Source: Leucogyrophana mollusca
Lineage: Eukaryota; Basidiomycota; Agaricomycetes; Boletales
DNA: 64,000 bases
Assembly: GCA_021014945.1 (NCBI GenBank)
Contig: MU266432.1
Span: forward strand, 1 to 64,000
Direction of reading: 5' to 3'
Positions within the stretch are counted from its first letter, which is position 1. The number at the start of each line of letters is the position of its first letter. The notes below the pieces were generated by a model that was not told the origin of the DNA, made no database searches, and was given only the letters and a program-made list of their open reading frames with translations. This document shows positions 1-10,671 of this stretch, in pieces. Both the position numbers and the translations under genes were made by a program.

Positions 1-614
1 AAACACTTTACCTGAAGCTAATCCAACACATTGACACACCTTGCAATTGAACGACACATGATACGACGCCGAGCAAGCACAACCCGCGGCACCAGAATCA
101 TTTTAGGATCTACGGGTTGGCGCGAGACCTATGCTGGACCTGTTAGCTGCGGATAACGCCGCATTGGACGTGGACAGCGACGACGACGAAGGCGGGGGAA
201 CTACGATGCTCGAAATTTCACAAGTCCGAAACTTCATTTGGCGGGCCTGCCAAAACCGCTACCAATTCGCCCAGCCGTTTCACAACGTAGTCTTGCGGAG
301 TTGGAAAATCGGCTGGAATCGAGCCTACTGACAAGCTATTCATTGACTTACCAATTCACTTGGCGAACATTTTCCGCCCCAGACTTCCTAAACATGTTGC
401 ACAACTCCCCAGACGACCTCAAGGGCTCATATCCGAGGGTCTGTGGGGACACAGGACCACACACGGCCCCCAACTACAGCTCAGAAGGGGCCACCAATCA
501 TACCGAACAGAATCGCGAGATCCAACGCGGAACTCAGTAGTCTTTGCATCCTTCTGACTACTGGCAAGTTTCCAGGATAATTGACACCATTAGATACATT
601 CCGTGTCGGTTCGA
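1..614. other. no gene recognised
   Basis: Short open frames occur here but none resembles a protein family I know, and I see no exon chain with good splice sites. It is probably the downstream flank of the minus-strand aldo-keto reductase. Confidence 0.4.
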
Positions 615-2072
615 CTACCTGAAATAGGGTGGTGCGCGGCCTTTGTTGTCTATCCATGCTTCCTCGAGGAGTTTCACCACTTCCTCTGGCAAGGGTCCTG
701 CTTCACTAACAATGGCCATAACTTATTCGTATATAGATGTAACACAGTTGATCTGTGACCCACCTGTCTTTGATGTTGGCTTGAAGCTGCGTTAGACTAC
801 TAGCCCCGATGATCACCGCGTCATCAGGGGTGAGTAGGCTGTGGTGTTGTAGCCAGCGAAGTGCAGCCTCAGAACCTGTGATGCTATGCTTGGCCTGCAT
901 TTACGACAACAATAAGTGACTTGTTCTTTACAGTAAGATCGAGCTAACTGACCAGCAACTCCCTTAGTCGTTGGAATACGGACTGGAACCCCTGGTATCT
1001 TGCGTGCAGCCCTGGAGCCATGGGCGAACTGTTAAGGTCCCAACGGCTCCCTGGAGAAGGAGAAGCTATGTTTGTTCCGGCGAAAAGACCTCGACTATAT
1101 CACATTTAATATCCCCAGTGCTCTTGAATATCTGTAACGCAGTCACGCACGCAAGAGGACTGAACCCATGGAACCGAATGCCATACTTGCGTAGGCAAGG
1201 GAACAACCTATTAACGCAGAGGTTCAGTCAAAACCCTTCCCCTTATCGATGCCGACCTACTCGGTCTCGACGTTTCGCTCAAGGGCATTATATAAGCCCT
1301 GGTATACCGTGGGTCTCACCCAATTGTTGGCCTTGGCAATGCCTACGAACTCTGCGACCTGTATTCCGTGCTCAACGCCAACAGAACCGCAAGGTCAGTC
1401 AAGTTTCCTGACCTCCCATGAGTAGAAATTGCTCAGGCCGAACTCCTCGCTGGGTGATTACCCGGCATGGACAATCTTTGTTATACCACAGTCCAAAAAT
1501 CTCATTGATTGACTCACAAAAACCCTTCCTTGTATAGCTCGTTCACCCCTCGCAGTGTTTCCTCGTATGACACACTTCGATCGGGAGCGTGCAGGTAGAA
1601 AACACGGATCTTGTGTGGCGCGAGAGCTCGTGCTGATTTCTCGACCGCTGCTCTGAGCCTCTCTGATGAATGATCACCCGGAGCTTGAGGCATAGACCTG
1701 GGGTAAACCGTTTAGTTGAGACATCGAGCATCCGAGCAATTCATGCTAACTTCGTGTCCACTACGCCGCCTTGCAGATCAAGCTGGGAGAGATACTGTCT
1801 GATATGTCAGCCTAGGAGCCCCTCATTGAGCATTAAAGCAACACTCGCCTCCTCCGAAGTACCGTCTCCATAAACGTTACCTGTGTCGAAGGGTTTGTAT
1901 CCTTTGCCAACGAAATAGTCAACGGATGATTGGCATTCCGACAAGTCGTGGATACGGGCGGCCAGAGTGTTTGCTGCGCCGAAAGACCCAGCGCCCTGGA
2001 GTTGGCAAGGTCAGCGTGAGTGGCACATCATCAGGTTGGACGCACGTATATCAATGGGATGCGCGATACCAT
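615..2072 (-). CDS. aldo-keto reductase, AKR7-like
   Basis: NAD(P)H-dependent aldehyde/ketone reductase of the AKR7 (aflatoxin-aldehyde reductase-like) group, expected in the cytosol. Ten exons were read by hand: 2046-2072, 1849-1995, 1751-1794, 1518-1697, 1413-1449, 1261-1358, 1151-1207, 953-1094, 764-894 and 615-705. They sum to 954 nt, giving 317 aa, close to family length. The catalytic tetrad is visible as D46 and Y51 (in FDTGNVYG), K73 (VVDTK) and H109 (FYLHAPD). GLSNFYSWEV, YGIRFHGFSPLA and the late IIGASS cofactor-loop motif follow in order. The C-terminus ends in PPYFR, as in AKR7 proteins. The start ATG gives MVSRIPLIYG, the expected first strand. Exon 2 uses a GC donor (GAG|GCGAGT); all other introns are GT-AG. 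No single long frame shows the gene, so it can be mistaken for debris. The substrate is not predictable from sequence. Confidence 0.9.
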
Positions 2073-2745
2073 CCTGCGGAAAGAGAACGAATTGGTTATT
2101 CCGCAACCACACCAAACGTCTCAAACACTTTATACTTTCTCAAGCACGCGGGGCTTTCGGTTCTTCCTGTGAAGAACCAGTCGAACTCCGTCTGAATCAG
2201 CCTGGAATTAGTGAGGGCAGTGGGAACCGTAAGACAGCTATAGGGCAGAGAAGGCAGAGAAAACCGCTCAAAGGCCTGGGCTAATAAACTGCTTGCTCTT
2301 GCTAGCTGAGAAAAGCTGCTGTTGGCCAGCTGGCACACCAGTTGTACCCCTTCATTCCTTCCGAAGACAACGTACACACGGCAGTTGGGATCTTAGTCCA
2401 CATTGACGACAAATGATGTGAGGACGAATTTGTACCGGTATGAATCTTGACAAAAATAAACGATCGGCGCCTATTTAACCATTGACGAGCCAGAGTCTAT
2501 GCATCGTACCCGAGGCGGCGAGTATAACGCTACAATAACGAGGGTAGCCACGCACGTGAGAAGGATCGACACACGCCAGGGAGGGACAGCGCAGCGCGTA
2601 GTCGTGGGATACCAGCCGTCCTGCGAGTTCGATGCTGCACGCGGCGGTAGGGTGAGCTCAAGCCCTGGAACATGGTGTGTCGGAGCGAGCGAAGGGTATA
2701 AGGTAATGTGATATATATAAGTTAGATAGGTGATGCCCGAGACGA
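2073..2745. other. intergenic, nothing identified
   Basis: This lies between the 3' end of the fucosyltransferase-like gene and the aldo-keto reductase start, both on minus, so it should carry the AKR promoter. Frames here are not protein-like. I see no repeat or RNA gene. Confidence 0.4.
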
Positions 2746-4627
2746 TCACCAGAATCGTGTGTCTGCCGGTGGAAGATCTTTCAGCATGCGGAACATGGCA
2801 ATATTGGACGTCAGGCTCGAGAACTGTGAACAGAAGAGCAAGAGGTTCATGAGGTTCTGTAGATAATGAATAAGGAAATCCAAACGTACGCCATTGCCGA
2901 TGAACACCTGAGCTCTTTGTCCGATCATCATGTCCACAGCTTGTGCGACAGGTTTCGCCTCCCAACTCAACTTGAGATCCCGGCTACTCGCCACGGATTC
3001 CCACTTTTTGATGCGCGTGAGGGCCACCCCGAGCTCTGCCAGCCATTTTGTGTCCCCGTTCGTCATTATATATATCCTCTTCAGCTCCTTATTTTTACCA
3101 TTAACGCGCTTTTGATCCTCAAGCACCTCCGCAACCCTGTCGACGATCTGCTCAATAGTGGGGAAGCAGCGTCGAAGGTACATGTCCATGTTCTTCTCAC
3201 TTGTCTCACCCCACCCGCCGTCAGTTGGTCTGTCGAATTGGTCAGGTAGTTCAGGGAAAGCGTTGAAGCCGTTCCAATCAGAAGACCATTTGGCAAGGTG
3301 CTCGCAATGCCCCGCGAAGTCGCCGCGCCGTATGTGGAGAACGAGCAGCCCTGGTATGGGGTCGGCTTGTAGAGGAGTAAGTAGTGGCTCGACATTGTGC
3401 AGATGGAGAGAGCCGTTGGCACGTGTAAAAGACTTGAAGGAGGAGGGGAGAAATCGATTTGACGCTGGCTTAGACGTGAAGAGGTGTCCATTGTCCGCGA
3501 AGGTATTTAGAATGAGTGGCGACCAAGAGAATTTCCTCAGGATCGGTGACTTGGAAAGAAGGGGCCATAGAGATAGAATTCGTCTCGAACCGAACACCCT
3601 TTTGAAGCCCTTGAGCACGTCGGAAATAGTGTGCATAATGTAGACATACCAAATCTCGAATAACTGGTAGGTCCCCCGCTGAATCTCTACGCACTGATCA
3701 TCGAGCGAGTTCAACTTTTCCACCCATTTTTCAAATATTGCCAAAGCCGGTACGTTAGGGTCGGTCCTGAGGTTCTCGTTGATGATCGCACTGTCTATGA
3801 TTGTTGGGTTTGGGCACACTTTCTTGAAGTATTCTTTTGACACTGATCGTGGTGCGTCATCACCTGGTTCAAAAGGCGACCCTATTATAGGACCTTTGCG
3901 ACATCAGGCTTAGTTGTGAATGGTTTGTGAAGAGAAAACGTACCACTTATTATAGCAGAAAGCGGTATGCGCGATGGTATTTTCTTGCCGTTGAACTCTG
4001 AGTAGTCGCCACCATCCTGATCCCATGTAAAATTGTCGAAAACATAGCTAGAGGTGTATTATAAGACAAACTCGTCTGCTGAAGATCACAAACTCACGCT
4101 CGTTTGGTGTCATGAGCTAGCATTGCATTTACTAGCAGCTCTTGCATTGCATTACCCCATCCCGAGCCTGTAGTCAGTCAGTTCAGAGACCAATAAGCAT
4201 TAAGACAACACAAGCCTGTAACGTGGTTTGCAGCCCAGAAAAATTTGGCATCGCGACCTTCGGGATAAGGTAAAGAGAGGTTGTGCTGTGGTAGGTGTCG
4301 TTCATAGTCATTATAGGCTTCATACAGTGGGGGTAGTGAGTGGCTGCCAAGTATCTCTTCTGGCAACAGCTGGTCTCCTCCCCTCCAGTAGAAAAAGACA
4401 AAAAGCCAGAACACCGCGAGGAGCCCCACCAAAAGGCGCGTGCATCGTTTTGTTAGTGTCAGGCGAGAACTGAGCCTAGTGTCTGAGGAATTTATTGGAA
4501 GAACTGGGCTATCTGTCGACCTGGAGTGTCGATGGCTCTTGAAACCCGACATGTTAATCGAACCGTCGTCGTGGTCTTCTGTAGAGCTTTGTGCAGTAGC
4601 AAACCTGACGTGGAGACGAAGCTCCAA
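2746..4627 (-). CDS. O-fucosyltransferase-like type II membrane protein
   Basis: Probable Golgi/ER glycosyltransferase resembling fungal proteins of the GDP-fucose O-fucosyltransferase fold. Exons 4216-4627, 4098-4167, 3944-4047, 2890-3893 and 2746-2823 sum to 1668 nt (555 aa). A single N-terminal membrane segment (LLVGLLAVFWLFVFFYW) follows a basic cytosolic stretch, giving type II topology. Conserved pieces then run in order: SGWGNAMQELL, YVFDNFTWDQDGGDYS, IPSRIPLSAIISGP, the LHIRRGDFAGHC segment typical of POFUT-type donor binding, IYIMTNGD, and the closing AVDMMIG...GNGFSSLTSN block. The last intron is in frame, so an unspliced reading would insert about 22 hydrophobic residues. The first intron best fits a GC donor (ACAG|GCTTGT), which restores TGSGWGN; nearby GT donors would add two or three residues. 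A second in-frame Met lies 24 residues downstream of the chosen start. Acceptor protein unknown. Confidence 0.82.
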
Positions 4628-7600
4628 CCATAGCTTCCGAAAGCAGAAACATAACCTTTGGTGGCCTTTGGCTAGCTTCGGTTGTTACATATGTAGTGGC
4701 AAAAAATCCTAGACAGTTCCACCTCATGGGAATGGGCATGCATCAAAACAGACTCTTGCATGCCTTGTTCCTCTTCTATTCAACTGCGTAAGCTGGATTT
4801 GTTCTCCAAGCGATTCTGTACACTAGCGCATGACGGAATGATGGGTTTTGAGCGCTGAGCAAAATGATGGCCGCTCGAAAACCCTTGACGTTGATCACGC
4901 AAAAGATATCCCTGTGATGAGGGCAAGTAAAGCGGGGACGTCCCCGCTTGTAGTTGGGGTCTGTCAGTGCTATTAATGCGGATGCTGCCGTAGAGGCCAC
5001 GCTCGTCCATAGTTCTTTCCCCCTTCAGTTCGAACGTCGAAAGAAGTTAGAAGCACGTGAAGCACGGATGGGAGAGTTCCATCGACACGCACCGATGCCC
5101 ATCGATGTATTGTGACCACCAGGCTCCACGAGGTTAGCCAGTTGTTGTCTACTTCGAACCCATCCGACAGAGCACGCCCCGCGAATTGTGGGAAAGGTAA
5201 GCCCCGTGCGATGGCCAACAGATCGACGTTGATAGCGCCTCGTCTTATCGATCTAGAACCAATGTCAATTTCTGGAAAGCTGCTTGCCTTCAAATTGTCG
5301 AAGGCAGGCGGTGACTCGAGCGTTTGGAAGCGAATGGGACAGTGTTGATTTGTTGCCACTGCTACTTCGCTCAAACTTCGCTGTCAGACTAGACGCTTGA
5401 GCCGGTTGGTTTTATTTTGAGACAACAGGACAACGAGCCACCTTCTACCCACTGTGACACCGGTGAAAGCAGTGGTCTACGTCCTGAAAGGTCAAGAAGT
5501 GCTAGTCAACGCCGCATGTATTTCATAGATGGTGACGATACGACATACCGTGGGTGCAAAATTGCTTGAAGTTACTCGACTGGAAAATAGCCATAACTGC
5601 ACGACTTCTGATCGGGATCTACAGAAGGAAACATCTCCTGAGAATCCCCAGGCCTCAGCTTACAGTTCAAGACGTGCAGTACGGAAACACATGATTCCAT
5701 TCCGTCGAGGTGATCAGGGACAAATGACGAGCAGGACACGCCTCTGCTGTGGACCCTAATCGTAATTGAATGCAGTTCGCCCCATTCAAACGTCGGATGA
5801 CCTATAGCTACGTGGTCGAACGGCTGTGGCTTGCTGTGCAACTGCAGATCTTGAGAAATCAGCATGAAGCAGTGAACTTACTTTTTCAAGGGGGGGCCCT
5901 ACATCACAAGTTGAACGACTAGTTTCGGCGTGTGAATGACTGGAGCCCATCGAACCCATCGACTCAGATAAGAAAAGCTCGAGATTCGGACCTGCCACCT
6001 TCCCGCCCTCATCGAAGAAAGGCTAGATGGGGAGACACGCCTGCGGTAAGCCGTCGACGCTATAGTCCATGATTGTAGCATATAATCTTGTAAGGCCTGT
6101 GAAGATGACATCGTGCCGGTCAATGAATCTATTGGGAGTGACCTGCCGGGAACGTGCTCGCCCAGAGCTTACCCTTTTAATAGTGAGAGCTGCGTCAGTA
6201 CAGTTTCACATCAATCAACTTTGGAGTCCCCCCGATCAATACAATGATACCATTCCCAACAAGGGTGTCCGCCACCCACCAGCTCCCACCGCGATCGCAA
6301 ATAGCACAAGATCTCTCTCAGGCTGGGGAGGAACGTGAGTACTGACGACGGAGACGTGACTTGCAGCGCTAGAAGACAGTCTGCTCTCTTCCATTTTTGC
6401 GTCAGGTGCCTTGCTTGAGCGTGCGCTTTTAGCGGTGTAGATGGGCCATCACTAGTACAAGTTTAGTCCAAGGATCCAGATGTGCTGCGGTACCGACTGC
6501 ACCGTGGGCTATAGCAAGAAGAAACCCCGAAAAGCTATAGTGGTCGATGTGTCCGCGGCTGGTACTATATGCCGTGTCGGGGCGACTCGGGGGAAGCTGC
6601 AAGAGTCGTCCGGAGGGCCGACTTACAGAGGCTAACCGATCGAAGAGGTGAGTCCAACGCGTGCCCAACTCGTGAAAATTGACCAAAACCTCTGGGAAAT
6701 ACATAACTGAAGATGGGAGTTCCGAGCGAGTCTGCGATTCCGCGCTGCACCGTGGCCACTAGTCAAAGTTCCGTGATTGTTGGGAGCAAGGACGGTCCGC
6801 CTCAATGCTCACACACAGACATAGATCACAGCGGCCCTCCGCTGACGACCCGTGTGGCCCGAGCGAAAAGTACAAGGCTTGAAGGAGACCCGCCTCGACT
6901 TGAGAACACGATGCGTCACTATTCTTGCCACCACCGTGCACACGTCTTTTCACCCACATCTCTATCGATAGATTGTGATCAAGCTGTGTCTCCGTCATCT
7001 CCAATTGTGTGCATTCACACATCGAGCGGTGCTCTCCCTTACTCACGATCGCACCTTAAACAGTTCCGAGGCTTTGTGGGCTCGAGGTCTGCGATGGAGC
7101 GGAACGGACCACAGGCATACCACGATGACCTCGGACCGCCACCATAGAAGCCTTCAGGTCTGACCTCCGGCAAATTTAGCGAATCTAAGAACAACATGAC
7201 GGAGGTCCAGGACATAAAACTCTCTCACCTGTATCTGCAACGTTTTTCGAGGTTCGGACCGAGCGCTACTGGCTGAAACATGAACTTATTCGGCGCACAC
7301 ACGCTCATACACCAACGACGCAATGTCCGTGCAATGGCCAGAATGTACGTTTCTCAGGAATAGAACCTCTGCACAATGCTGAAGCGAGACAAGAAGACCG
7401 AAGAAGCGCGATGGTCAACAAGTTTCCAGATCCTATTGGGCTTGTGGTTCTTTCTCGAGAAAGCATGCCATCACGTAGAAGCAAGGCAAGTGCAGGATAT
7501 GTTTGTATGAGTTCTAAATATAATGCACACACGTGAAGCTTGTGGTGAAAGGGATATGTATGATGCTCACCATTCGAAATGCGTGAGGACGACGCTCGTC

Positions 7601-9272
7601 GTACCGGCACAGGAGGATACCGGAGGAGAGTCAATCATTGGCACTTATATCATAGTTCCCATGCACAAGTCATTCATGGCTAACAAGTAAATGCCGGAAT
7701 GTTCAGTCGTTGGCTCGGCATTCTATGAGAACGATAGAGTGCGTCTGATGCTAATTGACGTTTGGAACGTTCTGAAAAGTGTGAGGAAGAACACACGGAC
7801 CACAATGACGGCCTTTTGGCGTCAGAGCAACCCTTCTTGTGGAGCTCGTTGATAGTCGCGACGCTTTGTCGACGACCTTTCTCACAGCGGCGGTGTACTG
7901 CGGTACGTTCCCACACGGAATGTGAACCTTGCATCTCGTTCAGACGGGGACCTTGGCTAACGATTATGTACTCGAGGGTCCTGTTCTGTAAACGTCTGTA
8001 ACTCGGCGAGGCAGCCCGAAGGCAAGACCGGCAAGACTTGCGAATTCGTCAAAGAACGCTTGTCAGCAGATATTGACGTTCGATGAACTGGGGGCTAGAG
8101 TTTCTGTAGTAGTTTGACTGCCTGGGTAAAAACGGGACAAGACTCTGCTCCACCAATGTCCGCAGGGTACACAAGATAAGAAAACTCTGTTGATCTCCTT
8201 GATCCTCGTGGGTAGTTCGCCTCAGGTGCGGAGATCCCTCCAGACCGCTTTGTTACTCTCCTCCGTAGGAATGCAGGTGGACACAGTACCTGCGAAGGCA
8301 TAGTAGCATGCGAACGAAGTCTAGGTTTCCACAGTTGCATGCAGTTGCATCACCTATTATACAATATGTACGGCAGGGGATCTTCCTCGACTTTCGAGAC
8401 CAAGATTTCCCTGCCGCCCGGGCTCGGGCGGCAGATAGCCGGGTGGACTTGACACTGCGGGGTAACACCGTCTCGAGGATTAACAGCGCCAAGGAGCTTT
8501 CTCTAAGGTGATGCCACTGCAGCTACCTCACTTCACTGCCACGTCGGTCCCGTGTTTGACCTTGAACTGGCGGAGATTTTTAAAGAATGATCACCGGGGC
8601 TGATCAGGAGGGGGGATAAAATACACGGTAGACTGGTCAGCCCCTGCACAAGTCCGTACTCGACGTGGGAGCTGGTAAAAATGCCAGAGTAATGGACCGG
8701 TGCTGCGGGCAAGGAGCCGAAGTGAAGGACAGACCACAACAAGGCGGTCGGTAGAGTTTCACGAACGATTCCCATGGGATACCCATATGATTGCACGCGT
8801 GGCTGTTGCTGTGCCTGCTGGGCGCGCTGATGTTACGGTGTGTGGTGAGCGTCTGTTTGACTGTGCGATTTACGCAGAAATGTCACTCTGCATTCTGGCA
8901 GGATGTCAGGCGCGAGTTTCACGGGAAAGTACATGTCTGACAAGGCCAAGACTTCATTGTAAGCCACCCGTAGGAGTTTACACGACCCTTAAAGACGAAT
9001 CGGGAGGTCAAAGAAGTAATCGATTAATATGGTATAATTAACATTCACTAATAACGAGATAATGTACATACAGTCAACTCCATCGGCTGGTGGTACATAG
9101 TATGGGAATGAGTATGTACGATACTGAAAGGGTGAAGTTAATGCAAATAACTGTGGGTTATCGTACAACGATGCTGGTGGTTTCGTCGTGATCGTCGTAA
9201 GAACTGAAGTGCAAGATAGCGGAGAGAGGTGTGGAAAAATGGGCAAACGCGCTGCAGTGGAAATGGAGTCGA
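4628..9272. other. 4.6-kb gene-poor interval
   Basis: Several minus-strand frames of 60-130 codons occur (for example 4973-5374 and 5572-5865), and scattered plus-strand ones. I could not join them through plausible introns into any recognisable protein, and none has family motifs. I see no terminal repeats, transposase motifs or tRNA-like structure. It may be decayed mobile DNA or long regulatory sequence; nothing here decides. Confidence 0.35.
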
Positions 9273-10016
9273 TCATTCAAAATTATATTCGACCGCTATG
9301 CGGCAGGCTTCGGTGGCCTGCGGCGTTCGACCGTGTTGTCGCAAGCTTTGCCGCGATGGGAAGGGGGTGTCGCACGCCGTACAGGGATACCCGGATATTC
9401 TGGACGTGGTCTCCGCGTCTCGTGAGCGCGATCTTTTCGAGCTGTGTGAGAGCTGATACAACATCAGCTACGAAATCTTATGCTTAGCAAAAGAACTCAC
9501 GTTATCCTCCTCCGTCTGATGTTGATGCATCTTTCGCTTTAGTGGCGACGTGCGTAAATCTAAGGATATAAGGTAAATCATGGAAGACAATGGGTCACGG
9601 CGAGCACACGTACCAGATGTTTTTGTGCAGCTGTCTCGCCATACTTGTATCCGCCGCATGCGGATATCATATGTATCATCTGCCTGCGAGTATGGCACCT
9701 CCTGGTCTCGCGATGAACGCTCGGGAGTCATGTACGACGAGCAATATGAGGAGCACTCCTCTTCTGAGGAGTCGGAGGTGGAGGGGTATGATGAGCACGA
9801 CGAGCCGGCTGAGCTCGACTCGATGACCGAGGATATTCGGCGCGGGGGTGGAGGCCCCTCGACGAGCTGAATGATGGCATGTGGCTGGCGCACGAAGAGT
9901 TGACCAGGGTTAACCTTTGACTGGTTGAAGGCGTCGAGCATGTGAAGTGGGGAAGCGCCAATGGATGAAGGAGACGAGGAGGGATGGAGCATTATAGGTT
10001 GGTGCAGCTCAAGCAT
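9273..10016 (-). CDS. serine-rich protein with C-terminal C2HC-type zinc finger
   Basis: Uncharacterised protein similar in style to Agaricomycete-only hypotheticals. Exons 9614-10016, 9501-9559 and 9273-9452 sum to 642 nt (213 aa). The first intron is in frame (51-54 nt, GTACGT...CTTAG), so the unspliced frame also stays open. The N-terminal half is low complexity and rich in Ser and acidic residues (SSEEECSSYCSSY). A conserved-looking MRRIQVWRD helix follows. The C-terminus carries CTACDTPFPSRQSLRQHG then ...TEAC, a possible zinc site C-x2-C-x12-H-x9/10-C, and the protein ends EYNFE. One finger with a loose second half argues for a structural or RNA/protein-binding role rather than classic DNA binding, but that is inference. 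Function unknown. Confidence 0.7.
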
Positions 10017-10671
10017 GAGGAGAGATCGGGTGTGTGAGGATGTGGAAACGGATGAGTATGGACTTTAAATTTGTAGCGATTGACGCCACGCGAGCGACAT
10101 GCATGCTCGTTTGTGAATTTGTTGTGGCAGCGTTTTGGACAGAAAAAAATGGCGAAGCAGAAGAGAATCGCGGTTAGCCCTGAGAAGCAGAGCCTGGAGA
10201 TCGGGCGATAAACAGCGAGATGGCTCCTGATCACTTATGGCAACACCAGATCTAGATCTTTCCCAGTCCGCTTTCGGCATCCGATTATCGGAGTTGGCGG
10301 ATCTTAAAATATGCCCAATCACGTGTATTACTATTACCTTTTTGGGCCTCCCTCTTTCCCATGCCTCCCGTCTTCATTTTGCTTGCTTTGTTCCTTTTCC
10401 CATCGTCTCAACCTCCGTTGCGTCTTCCGAACTCCTTCCAACGGTCAATGGTCGGTGTTGCTCGCATCGCCCACAGTCGGGTGCTTTGCTCCGAATAATA
10501 GTCGCGGTGTCATGAAACATGCAATTGGCGAGGGGAACAACAAACACATCATCCAAAAGGCCACACGCCCAGACATGTATCTAGCTGCACAAACGCAATC
10601 GAGAAAGTTTTTCTGTGACAGCCAGGCACATCGCGGTTGGGCACCCCGTAAACACCATTTGTGCTCCTCTT
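10017..10671. other. intergenic between two minus-strand genes
   Basis: This holds the terminator side of MKT1 and the promoter of the zinc-finger gene. A long plus-strand frame across 10.3-11.2 kb is the antisense shadow of MKT1 exons. No other feature seen. Confidence 0.45.

Noticed and set aside
615..2072. Aldo-keto reductase as a pseudogene broken by stops
   Set aside because: At first the frames looked shattered, but ten exons with consistent GT/GC-AG introns sum to 954 nt with all four catalytic residues.
4628..9272. Retrotransposon remnant in the gene-poor interval
   Set aside because: No reverse transcriptase, integrase or protease motifs and no terminal repeats seen.
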